DNA from: Branchiostoma floridae
Lineage: Eukaryota > Chordata > Leptocardii > Amphioxiformes > Branchiostomatidae
Length of the DNA: 64,000 bases
NCBI RefSeq assembly: GCF_000003815.2
Contig: NC_049980.1
Coordinates: 18,812,059-18,876,058 of the forward strand
Reading direction: 5' to 3'
Below, piece by piece: positions 11,641 to 25,500 of the stretch. Below the pieces are notes generated by a model. The model saw nothing but the letters and a program-made list of their open reading frames with translations, searched no databases and was not told the origin of the DNA. How positions within the stretch are numbered: the first letter of the stretch is position 1; each line of letters opens with the position of its first letter. Made by a program: the position numbers and the translations under genes.

Positions 11641-14600
11641 GGGAGAAAAGTTTTTTTCACGTAAAAAAGTATGCACAAAAGGGGGATTTTGACGTGGAAA
11701 TAAACCCATCACCTATATTTTAGTCATGAAAATGGCTGATATTGTCGGACAGAGAATACACCTAAGACTAATCAAGCAAAAAATAAAGAAAATCGTAACA
11801 CTGAGATTCTTACAATAACCCGACGCGCGAGGCATAGCAACACGGCTCACAGACCGCATATGGACGGGAAATCTGGGACAACGGGCAAATCACTTCCAAC
11901 GCGTAGAAATACAAGGAAGTGACACTCGGGCCAAAAACCAATTTGCACAAAAAACACATCACTTCTTACGCTTTTTAGCCATCCAAGTATTAAATGCCAC
12001 TTCGCAGCAGATTAGGAGAAATTTGAACTCAAACACGGACCCTCGAGACCCTTTCGTCACATTTTTGTCGCGGAAGAATTGGTCTGTGCACCGGTCATTC
12101 TCGTATAGGACTGTTAAGCCACAGTCGACGATGTAGGATTTTACCATGGTCAATATTGACCGAAGGAGGCCATACCAAAGAATGGAGCCCTCCCCTTAGA
12201 GCCTGGTCAATGAGAGAGCTGCTAGGGGCATGAACTGCATCTACTCACAAATTGTATCTTGAATTTCGCCGGAGCATAAGCTAATTGAAGTTTCTACCTC
12301 CTGAAAGAGATAAGAAAGTCTGACATAAGAAAAGTACATCTTCAAATGTTCGCGCTGGTTCTGTCCTTTCCACGGCGAAGTCATATCACCGCAGCATCTT
12401 AATTATGCGTGTCAAATCAAGGGCAATGTTCCTTTCTTCAAATGTATCATTACTGTGTAACAGATAAGTTTCATCCGCGAAACGAAAAAAAAAAAAACTC
12501 GACGAAAACGCCATTTCCCATTCTACCGCGAAAATAAGTTCCCCTCGAAAATGAACGAATTAACAGTGTCGAGAAAACTGCGTTCAAAACTGTGAACGTT
12601 CGTATTCTGGTTGACTGATGGTAGGTTAAACTAATCCCCATGAACAGTTTCACACTTTGGCGGAGAGACTCACCATTAAAGTATGAAAAGGGGTAAAAAA
12701 GGAGGTTTTAAAAGCTACGCTTCTAATCCGTTATTCCGACCACACAGCCGGAATCAAATGGGCGAAGAAGCGAGGTCTTTACGCACTTGAACCGAGAGTT
12801 CAAAAAGAAATTTGGGCCCATTTTTGTCCTGGCGAGAGCTACTTCAAATCCATCTATATATGCGCAGAAAAGTCAAGATGGAACTTCAACTGAGAGAACT
12901 TAGAGAACACATATTTCATGGTAGACAGAACCTTTTAGCTGTACATGTAGTAGTGGTCAGGGTCAGATGGCAAGTGTCTACCGGATGAACACAAAACAAG
13001 AGAGGCAACACACGCAAGCAAACGTTGGATATTTCACTCCCATACCCCCTCATGCAAAAATGGACGGCACCAAAGCACCACTAGTCGAAAAATGGAATAT
13101 TAGAAAATAATCATAACTACTGCCCCAAAAAACAATCTGTTCCAAAATCATCGTAATCCAAAATGGAACTTCCCCAATGCGATCTTCGTGCAAAATGGAC
13201 GATTCTAAAAAATATTCAATCAAACTCTACTCCAAATTCCAGGTCATTCGACCCTCAAAAGGAAACGACAATAAGAAAATGCTGTAAAAAATAATATTTC
13301 TCTCCCTATGATAGAGGGAGTGGAATAATATAGTAATACACTTAAGTGTGGCAATTTCGGAAAGTTTCTAATGGCTTTAAGACACTTTTATGTAACGCCA
13401 CTCCATCTATGGCGAACCGACTAAGCTGCACAAATTTTCTGAAACTTTTTCAAGCGTCGTTTTTTGACGTAAAATTCCAGGCGGGTTACCACGAATGGTA
13501 ATGGAAAACACTTGAAAACTGGCTGGAGAAAAAAGGATTTGAGAATTTTCTCCACTTGGGGAACCCATTAGCCATTAACACGTATAACGTTGGGGACCTC
13601 TGAAGGAAGGTCGTTGCCATTTTGCCTTGGTTGCACTGTTCCTCAACTTTTCCATCGTGACAAAAAAGCTTGATTCCGACAATCGTTTCGGAATGCGCAG
13701 GGTACGACAAATCTAAACTTCTTATTGATGAAGTCTAGACGGTAATGTCCCATACGGAAAACTGAAGTGTCAATACTTGCACAGTCTAACCAGTAGGAGG
13801 CAGTGAATTATTTTTTTCAGTGTAACGATTCAAACGTCTACTTTTGGCAAAGTTAGAAAATGGAGTCATCATCTCGCCAACTATAACAGCCGGCATGCGA
13901 TACGCGAAGCGACATCTCACGGTTGACATCTGTGTATTCACACGGTATAAATAGGCTCCAAAATAACCTGCAACGTTTGAACAAGCAGAAATTATTGCAC
14001 ATGTTAGGCAGTCGCAACAGTGCTGTATAAGCGCATATGACACTTTTGAACAGGTTAGATTTACTTAGATCACAGATGCAAAACACAAAAGTATATATTT
14101 GTCCTATTTCGCTAGATTCTTTTCGAAAATTATCTCTGGATCGCCCTTAGCATTATGTGAGTTCCACGACCTCATACCTTCGACAAATTATATAAACCTT
14201 TTGACCAAAGTATTATAAAACGTTTCTGTGATAATGCATAGAAGGCCATTAGCATTGATTTATAGAGGATCATCTTCTTTATCCAAATAACACAATTTCT
14301 CATTCAATCTTACATGCTGTTCAAAGTATAAAAGTCTTATCTTAGCAAAGAAAGCTATTGTAGCATTACTTCAAGACTTATGTAAATAGAACCCTTCTTT
14401 GCATGACATGTCTGAACAAGACCTTTGGAGGTTGCACCTGCCGCAAGAATCAAATTTCCATCATTTTCCAATGTGGTATTTCTCATTAATTATTCAAATT
14501 ATGTACATATTTGCACAATTGATGTCTATTCATATTTCTCTCTTTCTCAGTTACATATGTCACATTTTAGAGCCCTATTATAATCCTATTATGAAATGCA

Positions 14601-14785
14601 GCTGATTTATAAACTTCCCTTATCAATTATGAAAATTAGCTCATGGTTTGCATCTAATAATGTAAAAATCACCGAAGCTATCTACACCATTCATGTCCAA
14701 ATCTCAACATGAAAATGCTCACTGAGTCAGCTACAGTTCAAAACAAGCCACTAGGGAGCCCAAGCTTACACCCCTTACTCACTTT
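11641..14785. other. intergenic, no gene recognised
   Basis: Nothing conserved was seen on either strand. Between 13040 and 13220 the phrase CAAAATGGAC recurs in varied form (an ancient degenerate repeat perhaps). Long open frames near 13853-14086 and 12471-12653 have no recognisable product. Confidence 0.35.
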
Positions 14786-14789
14786 CACA

Positions 14790-15275
14790 ATACATATTAG
14801 CCTGGTTAAACCTCGCTTATAGCAGCCCGCCCAACATCCGTCCGGCCTCCGGCGGGGAGAGGCCAGTTTAACTATCAAAAGATAATGAACCTGGCACTTG
14901 CAGAACATTTGACCACCAACGTTGCAGGACCGTAACTCGCCGCTAGGAGGCCCATTATCAAACTTGACCTTCCTTTTCACAAACCCTATGAGTCCACCAA
15001 ATACCATAAGGAACCATCTGTACGTTGTCGGGTTATGTTGTCCGCAAACAAACAGACAAAGACGAAAACACACAAACATACGGACGAAAAATGCCAGCTG
15101 AATCATTTTCGAACTTGACATTTTATCGTAACCGCTACTCGAATACCAAATATCATGGATATCCATTCACAGCTTCTCGAGTTATGCTCTAGCCCTACAT
15201 ACAGACCTACACCACAGCCACTCCACCATGGCATAACATGAAAACATAACCTTCTTGGCGAAGGTATTACTAAAG
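14790..15275 (-). repeat. dispersed repeat with ACCTTCGCCAAGAAGGTTAT end
   Basis: On the minus strand the element opens with ACCTTCGCCAAGAAGGTTAT then GTTTTC, and has two internal phrases of the same design: CATAACTCGAGAAGCTGTGAA (15165-15185) and ACATAACCCGACAACGTACAG (about 15020-15040), each followed by a TTTGGT-containing stretch. I recall this opening, and a following GTTTGTTTGTCTG tract, as a widespread repeat in marine animal genomes; here the GTTTG/GTCTG tract lies near 15040-15085. No protein is encoded. Class of element unknown to me. Confidence 0.6.
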
Positions 15276-15946
15276 GGAGGAATATTACATTCGTGTATGT
15301 GAACATCTTTAACTCACAATTCAAACTGTTAAAGAATTTAATATAAAGAAATACGATAAATGACGATGAATCATCAGTGGTTTTGGTTTGTTCTTATTGT
15401 CAGTGATAGGTGTTGTAACTGCAGTGCCCCCCGTTGAAGTGCGAACAGAATTATGTACTAAAATATTCGCTGTCATGAGACAAACTGGCGCCATGTCAAA
15501 CGGCATGCGCCTTAGCTCGTCAGCATGTTACTGGGCGCGTCTAGCGATATCAGTGTGTTTGTTTATTTTGTTTGTTAGGAATTTCCATTATCAAATTACA
15601 AACATGAACCATGGGCTTCTAACTCTTCTTATACGATATATACATAAAAACAATAAAATAACAATTTAACATAGCTATTGACATAGTTATTATCTTAATA
15701 AACCTAACGATAACGTAGGAATGTTACAGGTCAGTCCAGTCATTACAAAACATGTCTTCAGTGCTGCAGTACTGTGCCATAACTTAGCAGTAAGTATCTT
15801 ATTACAACATTTAATCTTAATATGATAATAACAACAAACGGTTATGCCAGTACCTCTGGCAAAGATCTTGAAATAGAGTCTAGAATGAGTTGAACGACAA
15901 CTTTAGAAAGACGAGATGAAACACTTCATTTTGAACTATATTTCAT
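15276..15946. other. intergenic, nothing supported
   Basis: No conserved frame or repeat recognised. Confidence 0.3.
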
Positions 15947-16306
15947 GAAACCTGGGGCCTAACACAAGCCAACATTAAGAAACTCCAAACCTTCATCAAT
16001 GTAAGACTCCGCTACATCCTTGGCATTTGGTGGCCAAATAAGATCAGCAACCATGACCTCCTGGAGAGAACTGGCCAGGAACCTGTGGAGGTCACCATAA
16101 GGCGCAGGAAATGGAGGTGGATCGGACACACACTAAGAAAACCCCCACCATCCATTACGAGGGCAGTCCTAGAATGGAACCCCCAAGGCAAAAGACGTAG
16201 AGGAAGACCTAGGCTGTCCTGGAGGCGAGGAGTCATGAAGGACCTACAACATGCAAAGACCTCGTGGCATGAGGCTAAGACAACCGCCAAAGACCGACAA
16301 TACTAA
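15947..16306 (+). mobile_element. LINE C-terminal fragment (post-RT domain)
   Basis: One open frame of 119 codons plus stop, reading ETWGLTQANIKKLQTFINVR, RLRYILGIWWPNKISNHDL, RRKWRWIGHTLRKP, WNPQGKRRRGRPRLSW and ending DRQY. This is the classic tail of LINE proteins (GHTLR-P, WNPQGKR-RGRP, W-A-DR). The reverse transcriptase core is missing, consistent with 5' truncation. No frameshift in the remaining part. Confidence 0.9.
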
Positions 16307-18180
16307 CATAATAGTAACGATGTATAATAATCAAAAGAATCAGTTGGGAAGCGTTGATCTTCTGATGAATACAATTTGTGTTATACCGCTGATTTCAGAA
16401 TTCACAGTATGGTGTAAGTTAGGTTTAACCTCTGGTATGAAAATATCTGAAACGCGTATGGTAATAATACTACTAACGGTCGAATGGTTTAGGGATGTAC
16501 ATTCCCACCGACAGTGTTTTAATCTGCTACTTCATGTCTAGCCAACTGATCATCAGTTGGTGCCCAAACCACTTCCTGCAAATGATGTTACCGTGACAGT
16601 TACAGCACATCAAATCACAGCGTGTGGTCACTTCAACATATTGGGGGAAATCAACCTACTGATTTTGGGAAATGATAATTTCTTACAGTGTGTGCTTCTC
16701 AAACTTCAAACACAATACTGTAACGTTATATACGTAAGCACGACAAAGCGCGTCTATTTTGCTCTTGTGTAGACCCCAGGAAGGCGATTGCTGAGCGACC
16801 AGAATTGCATGTGTGTAACCGTTGGTTTTGCAATATTATTGTAATGTGATGGCACAAAACGTAAGAAAAATAGTTCTTCATCCGATACGAAATTCCTTCA
16901 TTGATACATGTATTTGTAAAATCTAGTAGAAAGTGATGTTAGTTATCAATGTGTCAAAACTTGAGATTGTACAGAACTACTTTGTCCTTAATTGGCAATG
17001 TCCATTGCTTTCAATTGGCGCCTTTCGTCATACTTGCTTGACTAAAAATAGATCATCCAAGTACAACACTAACGTTAGTACTCTAAATATTCCCCCAAAG
17101 TAGATGTATCCTCTACCAAATGTATCTTTTACCGAGATAGCCCCCCCTCCTCCGCTTTGAATGAATTCTAAAACGTATGTCTGACAAGCGTTATACCGGC
17201 GCCATCTCGTAATGTTGGGGATCATATCTGGGACGGATATGAAATGAAATATGATTTCAAAATGGCGTCACCTGTTGAGCATCCGGGAACTTTGCTGATG
17301 CTAGGCGTTAGGATCGAGCTAATAACGGTAACGGTCACTAAATCCGTCGACAGCTTTCGTTTTGACACCGCCGTGTTGTTGCTAGGGATCGCTTTTATTA
17401 CTGGCATATTCCTGCCCCATATTTCTCTTCCAGTCATCCAGTTACAGGCCACAATTTTGACATGATTTCGTAGGACATTTTAATCTTTAACGTGTTTCCT
17501 TGGGTTGGACACTGGTACACCCATTATTATTTTCAACCACTTCAGTGAATCAAATTAAACCGGCAGTCTTACCGATGATGTCGTGTTACATGAGGGCTCA
17601 TATGTTTCCCACAGAGGCAGTCGTTGTGTCACCCGTGGCGCAGGCATGTCGCGCTAGCAGAACAAAACAGGGCAATCAGAGCTAATAACCTGACAATTTT
17701 GGCGCGTAAGTGAAGTGCACCTGTGCCACCGAGGTACATCATTAGCAACACGGTTTGCGTACTCTAGAGCGGTCGCGTGGTTCACCACGACTCGGAGAAC
17801 ATTTGAAACAATGTGACTAGTAGCATGTTATTAGGATGACGGTAAAGGATGTAGTCACAAAGCCCTCTCTCGGGGCTGGCTAGAGATGACTTGAAATGTA
17901 TGAGGTAGAACCCGTAAGCGTTGGGAATAGGAGAAGAAGATTTTGTGTAAAAGTTGATCCCAGACATAGACATGCGGTATGATAAACAGTTTTCAACCTA
18001 AGGAAACAAACCCTCACCACTTTTTACTTACATCACAGCTTGATGTCGCCATAAATGACTATAGCATATCCAGTACAAAGAAGTTCTGCTGCAGTACCAA
18101 CGACAGCCCCCGGTGGGACACTCACCCGCATACCAAATATCATATTCATAGCAATCTATCCAGTGGTTCTTAAGTTCCGG
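16307..18180. other. intergenic, no gene recognised
   Basis: No family recognised on either strand. The overlapping frames at 17222-17465 on both strands show no splice sites or domain I can name. Confidence 0.35.
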
Positions 18181-18292
<112 letters not shown>

Positions 18293-18512
18293 TTAGTTTT
18301 ATTGTTCAGAGATGGAGGTACGTCAAGATACACCCGTGTGTTGACAGACTGGCTGAAGCTCTTTTTTTGTTCTCCGACATCTTGTTATAAAAAAAAAGTT
18401 GTATCGAAATAGAGTCCAAGAAGTCATTAGTTCTCTTTATAATTCAAAAGGAATGCCCTCCGGATTCTTCAAAACTGTATCCTGAAACTGAATCTGGCGT
18501 CTAGTTGCATTA

Positions 18513-18974
18513 GGCCACAGCAAGTGAATTTTATGGGTGACATACTCTGCAGACTGCAAAAATAATGAGATAGGGCGAAAAAAAAAAACAAGATGGGTAA
18601 AAAAACAAGATGACTAAATTTAGACACCATAAACGTTCTTATAAATGTACAAGTGACAAAACATGGTAGCACAAAAAATCATTCATTCCTATATTCAAGA
18701 AGTGAACTAGTGTAGTATAAGTGGCACTAGTGTGGTAGTCTGGTAAGTTGGCAACTACACTCATGATTTCCATAGCGGTGTCACTATCCAGCTAGTTTCA
18801 CTTCTATAAATACAGTCATGGCTATCTCTCTAATGTCAGTTCTACAAGTACAATCATTAGGCTAAAACAAAACATACTTTCCCATTTTGCTACTTTCTCG
18901 TCATGTTCACCATCCCCGAAGAAGAAATTTGTGAGCGCGGGGATGTCATTCATAAAAGTTACTTGCTGTGGCCT
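18513..18974. mobile_element. 462-bp MITE, AGGCCACAGCAAGT terminal inverted repeats
   Basis: The left end AGGCCACAGCAAGTGAATTT continues TATGGGTGAC; the right end is its imperfect inverse, GTCATTCATAAAAGTTACTT then GCTGTGGCCT. Inner blocks CTGCAGACTGCAAAAATA, GGGCGAAAAAAAA and CACTAGTGT are shared with the copy at 40705-41249, where they lie in reverse orientation. No ORF. Confidence 0.85.
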
Positions 18975-20310
18975 TAACGTGAAAAACAGGTTGATGTTTT
19001 TATGATATATATGAATATATTACATATATATATACATATAAATATGACAATATTTTGTCAGTCGAACACGATATCACATATAACGTTTATATGTACATGT
19101 GTAAAGTTATGGGTATGTGCGTTTTCAATTACAGTAGACGTTCTTTCCATGCGCTTTTATCTATAACTTCATACACCATGGGTTTAAACCTTTACAACTA
19201 TCGAAAATAAGTCTTGTGTAAGTCTTTGTGAGTTTTTAAACAAATGTGTTCGCTGCCAAAATTTCTAGCCAATTTTTTTTCAAACCAACAAGATATAAAT
19301 TTAGACAAGCGCTTTGTCTCATTCAGATCGTGATGTGATTGGCTTCGAGCTCGGCAAGGACCATCACAATAGACTAGTTTAAATCAATCTGTTCTCTGTC
19401 AAATTCTAACGGCGACGTCGATTCAACGTGTCCGGGGTTCTACGGTTGCCATGGACACGTAAATGATTGACGTCACTACGTGACGGGGGTACTTTTCACT
19501 GAAGTATTTGAAGGGATGAATGTGACTGTGATGTCTGTAGTGTAAGCGTGATTCAATTGATAGAATTGCATACACCAGAAGAAAACGTGTTGAGAGAAAG
19601 AGTTGACACCACATTAGGCAAACACACGAGACCGTCTTTGACTCACTTCAAGTGTCGTATTTTTTGTTTATCTTTATTCAGTTTTTACCTGATTGAAAGA
19701 AAAAAGGTGACCTCTATAAAACTGCCATGGTTCACATAATCATGTACAGTGATCGTATGCTACATTTAGTGTTTGATGGTGAATCCGCCAGAGAGTATAT
19801 AGCAGACATTTATTTGTGCGTTGCCACAAATCAACTTCCAGGATCTTTGCATGACTATACTATACCCATAATCAGTGATGAATTTGTGTCACTCAAGCTC
19901 ATTCTTTGTCTACTTGTATCTGTCTAAAAATGTCTTTGACGACGAAAACATGAAATCGCTACGCGCATGCTAACCATTCCGTGTGCTATCAATTCAACGT
20001 TATTCAATTCAATTGTATTCCTTCGGTGAGAACATCAGTGAGTCCTCGTCAGCGAGTAGTCTCTACCAGACTGAGTACGCTGGCTATTAAAGGGAGAAAA
20101 ATTACCAGGTGAGTTTTGCTACAAGGAGGAGTTGGTCGGCCGCGCTCCTAAGCGTATTTGACTCCCCTGGTCAATTTCCTGATTTTTTTTCAGAACTCTA
20201 CAATCCCCGTACCCCCGTAGGAAGGCCTGGTGGAGGCTAGTCAGTGGGTGGGGTTGTTTATCAGGTGGTATGGATGTTGGTGTTGGCGTTGGCATGTGAC
20301 AGCAGCGGTA
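18975..20310. other. intergenic, no gene recognised
   Basis: AT-rich with TATATA runs near 19000-19040. An AG|gtgagt-like site at 20117 has no supported exon. Confidence 0.3.
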
Positions 20311-20888
20311 CGAGGGGCATTCAATAAGTAATGCCCCTGACCCACTGCCAGTTGTCTGATCTAGATGAAATGTTGCATGTGTAATGAGTCATATCTCTAT
20401 GGGTTTTTATGCAAAAAACAGCTCTGAACTAATTGTGGTTACTGATTTACTGGTGTTTGAACTGAGTCAGGTGCGAAATGGACCAGGTGTGAAATGGAGC
20501 AAGTTGAGTGTCGCGCAGTGATCCGGTTTTTGTATTTGAAAGGACGCACACCAAAAGGGACTTTTGATGAAATGAAAAAAACTTATGGTGATGATGCCCC
20601 ATCATATGACCTTGTAAAACGCTGGCATCCTGAATTCAAACAAGGCCGGAAGTCTGTGGAAACAGCTACCAGACCTGGTCGTCCCTCTTCTGCCATTGAT
20701 GAGGCACCTGTCGGAGGACCAACCTGGGATGTCCTACAAGAACGGTGTCCAGAGCTACATCAAATGATGGGACAAATGCATAACTCTGGGTGGTTCCTAT
20801 GTAGAGAAAGACTAATAATTGTGCCAAGTTTCATTAATCTCCTGCTATGGGACATGGGTCAGGGACATTACTTATTGAATGCCCCTCG
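20311..20888 (+). mobile_element. internally deleted mariner transposon
   Basis: Terminal inverted repeats of about 34 bp (CGAGGGGCATTCAATAAGTA then ATGCCCCTGACCCA) with one mismatch, flanked by TA on both sides (20309-20310, 20889-20890), the mariner target duplication. An ATG at 20494 opens the N-terminal helix-turn-helix part of the transposase: [33 protein letters not shown]. Near 20705 the frame jumps directly to sequence resembling the extreme C-terminus (GGSYVEKD in another frame), so the catalytic D,D34D domain is deleted. Cannot move by itself. A second partial copy is at 51724. Confidence 0.92.
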
Positions 20889-22354
20889 TACACGTGCAAG
20901 CGTCAGAAACACACGCTCTACGCTAGTCTACGTGCAGCTCAAGAAGACTCAACAGGATATGGCTATGATTACTTGTCTCTTTTCCATTAAATACCAATCA
21001 TCTAGCGCATAACGGAGATCGGTCAAATTAATTCTGAAAAGACAAGAATCAAATGAGGGGACAACGTTGTTTTGTAAGTAAAGGTAGGTTGACTGAAGTC
21101 GCATATTTTCCGCTGATATGACTAGGAACTATACATGTCACGAATCAGTTGCATTAGCTTTGCTCTATCTAAGACAAAATTTTACCACGACAAGATACAT
21201 TTGTCTGGCGTCGTATTAAGTCACCATTGTTAATGTCTTGGAAAACAATCCTGAAAAACACAGCACCTGCAGCATATTGAATAGAATGGTCATGTAGAAG
21301 TTCCCGCTAACAAAAGTTACACGTACTGCGACATGTTATATACACATACATTACTCTGCATTAATCTTAAAAGAAAAGAATGATAGAGCATGGGAAATTA
21401 GTGAAATTCTAAACTTTTAGTACACCTAAAATTAGGCGAAGACATCATAGAGTAAGACAATAAACCGTATTCTGAATGGAATTCTATAGCGAAAATGCCC
21501 ACAACGAGACGTCCACTTATCATTTTTTCACTGTTTATACTCACCAATTCATTGAATTGTACAAAAAGTGTCACAATGAATTGACTAATCATTAGTAGTA
21601 GTATCACTTACCACCCAAGAACGTTATATATATATATATATCATATATCTGTGTATATAATATAGATTTATTTGCGACNNNNNNNNNNNNNNNNNNNNNN
21701 NNNNNNNNNNNNNNNNNNNNNNNNNNNNNNNNNNNNNNNNNNNNNNNNNNNNNNNNNNNNNNNNNNNNNNNNNNNNNNAGTCGGCTGGCGCAGACCACTC
21801 TTTGAGACCAGACCAACTTCCTTCTACAGATAACCTTGCTCATCACTAACTTACAGCCGTGGTCTAGAGAAGGCCATGGTCGGTTATGTGTGACAGGGGC
21901 TTGCCAATCAGTACACCGCGGTCATTTAAGGATCTGTCCTCAGTGAAGTCTAACCGCGAAAGGAAAAGAGTCTGCCAAAGAAATGTACGTGGGAAGAATT
22001 ATCAGCTATCTATTTCCCCTTTGGATTGTGGATTTCCCCTTTGGATTGTTGAGTAATACAGGCCGAGTTCTTCGTAATATTTTGTAGACTTTACGACCTC
22101 TTAACAGGCTACTAACTGCTAATATATTTTCTTTTAGGCCATGATGAATCAACCGATCGAAACCAGGGGAGTTCAAAGTCGTCTTTGCCTGAGGCTGTGC
22201 AAGATGAATAATAACGTAACGTTACATGCAGATGTGATCACTGTGTACAGACGTAACTTTCTTCAGCATTGAGTGTCCAGTGCTGAGGCTGATTCGACCG
22301 TTTATTCAGCACTGGCACATCAGTGCGGTACCAGCTGATTTTGTATAGCGCTAG
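20889..22354. other. intergenic with assembly gap
   Basis: Contains the 100-bp N-gap 21679-21778, an AT dinucleotide run at 21626-21665 and a two-copy 19-bp repeat (TTTCCCCTTTGGATTGTG) at 22014-22050. No gene recognised. Confidence 0.4.
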
Positions 22355-22552
22355 TTTACCTTTATCCGCGGGGTAATCTATATCCGTTGTATTTAAGAAC
22401 AGGTTGTTGTGAGATATCAAGTCGACGGACGGTAGCTTCAATTGCAATGTTTTAAAAATGTTGTAATTTACATCCACCCCCGTCGACCTGATATCCCCAG
22501 ATAACATGTTTTTGATACTGGCGGATATAGGTTACCCGCGGATAAAGGTAAA
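22355..22552. repeat. 198-bp inverted-repeat element (TTTACCTTTATCCGCGGG)
   Basis: The left end TTTACCTTTATCCGCGGGG runs on to TAATCTATATCCG. The right end is its inverse, CGGATATAGGTTACCCGCGG then ATAAAGGTAAA. A second, inner inverted pair (ATATCAAGTCGACGG and CCGTCGACCTGATAT) lets the whole fold as nested stems. MITE-like; no ORF. Confidence 0.75.
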
Positions 22553-25500
22553 TACTACATTAGCATGATATTGTACTTATGTAACCGCTATGTAAAAGGT
22601 CCCATGGATTCGTTCTTTTGTTAGACAGCCAAACCCCTCTACAGTATCTCTCAAGGAACTGGTCAGATGTGATCAGTGTGTACAGATGAGAAAAGGCTGA
22701 TTGATTTGACGGCACGAGCAAGAAATAAATAACCCGTGTTGTCCGTATCCACTAAATGTATTCACACACTTATGTAAATATTGTACAGGTCTTTTACTTT
22801 TGCTATGGGGACGTACAATTTCCAGGCTGTCCTCCCGTTTCTTTATTCTATAATCGAAATGTGCATTGCAAATGTAGCTGGTAATACACATATATTACAC
22901 ATGTAGCATGTAATACCCGCAGGCCCACAGCAAGAAACCACGGATGCACACACACACACAATACAGACACTAATGAGATCGACCTTTGGGGAGCAAAGAG
23001 CCATCCAGAGCCACCAGTACACAACTTGGGGAAACTAATTGCCCCCATTGTCAAGGCATATGGTTCTAAAATTCGTCTGGCGTTTTCTTTTTGTGAGGAG
23101 CTAACTTAATCTGTTGGCACCCCGTGGGTTCAGTACCCCCAACACTACCACACCTGAACCTTTAATTATGAGGAGACAGTACAGAAGAATGACAAGTGTC
23201 TCCGTCATTCAAATATGATTCAGGCGTATTCTACGACGGCCTATGGGGAAAATGATTGGGCTGCTTGTTTATTTGATTCCATTTGTTTCCTTACTTTCAG
23301 AATTGCACCGTTAATTGAACAAATGCTCGGAATGAATAACTGGTAAAAACATTCTTATTTATCGAATAAAAAAAACAATGTATACGGATCAAATGGTCTA
23401 AAATGAAATCAACTGAATATGAACTCTATCTGCGGCTATGGTGTTGTTATCGAAGGATATGTGCACCGTGCGCCCCCATCTGCGAACTGTGTCCGTTTTC
23501 ACACCCACAAATTCGCTTTTGATGCGACGGTTACAAACAAATAATGATGTCAGGATGACATCGAAGCAGAGGGCTGTTCAAAAACTCCTATTCTTCAGAA
23601 GTAGGGGCAACAGCTGTTATGCATATTAAGTATGAAATGATTAACTGAAGCTCAGTACGTGTGAATGGGTAAGGATCCCACAGACATCTTATTTATGTCA
23701 TACAAGGGTTTAGAGTGAAACCCAGCCTTTCCAAGTGTTTGGTAGGTATTTTTTTAGTCGTTCCGTAGTGTACGTTCGTGATGTTATAGAGAAGACAGTT
23801 CCCGCTCTTTCTTGTGGCCGCTTTAATACGTAATACTGTGCAGTTTCTAGTATAGTGTGCTTTTCCCCTGTAGGCACAACTGTTGTGCGGTACTAAAAGG
23901 GGTTCGGTGTCCTTTAATTGAATAATATCGCATCTTCTGGTAGAAATATCAGATAACATTTCTTATTAATAGTCTGCCTTTTCGCCGTGTTGCTTTCCAA
24001 GGATCAGGCGATTGCTGTCCTTTCATATGTATGGACTTCACTGACTCAATAGGCGAAGCATTTTACGTAGCTAGAGACCCGCGGAGGCAGATTTTAACAC
24101 ACACACCCGTGTAGCAGACCTCAGTGACCCTCCTAATATAATCCGCAGCGAGGTTGGGAACATTACGGAATCACATGTCTTTTCTCCATCTTGTATTTCA
24201 TACAGTAGATTATGAGAAGTTTAGTTGCATAATTCGCGACTTGGACCAGAAGACTAAGCATATGGCTGGATTCTTAATAAACCGTGTTAGTTTAGGTAAC
24301 AAACGTAGTTTTTGGACCGAAATAGAAATTACATCTAAGAACGTTGTTAGTTTAGGTAACAAACGTAGTTTTTGGACCGAAATAGAAATTACATGTGGTT
24401 TTATGGACGTTGAACACTGCACAAAACATTGGTGACATCTTTTTCCATCATAGGAAATGACGAGTTTCAAGCAAAATTGTCGCAACAGGTTGGTTTTGCG
24501 GCATATTTCGACCTGCTGATTGCCAACTAGGACTTCCAAGCCATTCCAGAAAGAAAACCGCAAAACATATAAAACCACGGGATAAAAACGCCGTGAAAAA
24601 TTCTGAGAACTCGACGCGATATGCAAGACTCCAAGCCAGGCTCCATCCCCCAGCTGCTCAGTAGGAAGGCGCAGGCAGCGTCTCACAGGTGGTGACGTCA
24701 CATCGCCATGACATCACACGTGGGGCTCTTCACTGCTCATTATAGCGGGAAATTGGTGAGGACCAGCGGGGATATAAAGGTACAAAAAACTGCCCCGCTC
24801 ACAGAGCCCAGTGGACGGCAGCATATATAGCGCCGGGCACTAGCCGCATCAACCGGCGGGAACGCCACCAAACCGCTCGGTCCTTTCCCCTGACGGTCAG
24901 GGTAGGGCCCGGCACGTCGCGGGGAGAACTCCCGCAGCCAGATAAGTACTAGCGTCAACTTCTCTGTGATTTTGTGCGATTTACTGAGATGATTATTGCC
25001 TGTCTTTTCTTGTTTCTTTTCCACCTCGCTTAACACCCAATTACCCACGGTATCCATTTCTAACCGCAGTTCGTCGGGCAATTTTCCTCAGTTTTTGTTT
25101 TCCGCCTCCAACATCAGACGATCATTACCGTTTGGTACGTGTTTGAGGAGAAAATGAGGCCATGTCACACGGTAGAAAGAACGAGGTTGGGAGATTTTCA
25201 AACTATCGGTTCTCCTCATACAATTATCGAGTTTGTTTATTCATGTCGTTTTCTTCTCCTTAACCAAAAGGGAAAATTCTCCAATGAAATCCTCTCAAGA
25301 TGCAGTCAACACACTCAGAGATTCTTTGCTCAAAAAATTCGATCGCTGCAGTGAACTGTAGACTAAAACCCCGCGAGAGCACAAGCCGGTTTGGCCACCG
25401 GTGCCGTCAGTACTTGTCATAGAACGTGCGTAGTCCTGTTCTTGCGGGGTCTGTTTTCCGATTGCTACGTCAACTATCGGTCTGTCCTCTTGTCAGCGGT

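Noticed and set aside
24154-24701. Frames of 93 and 163 codons with a repeated peptide
   Set aside because: The repetition comes from a 60-bp tandem duplication whose length is a multiple of three; no family recognised on either strand.
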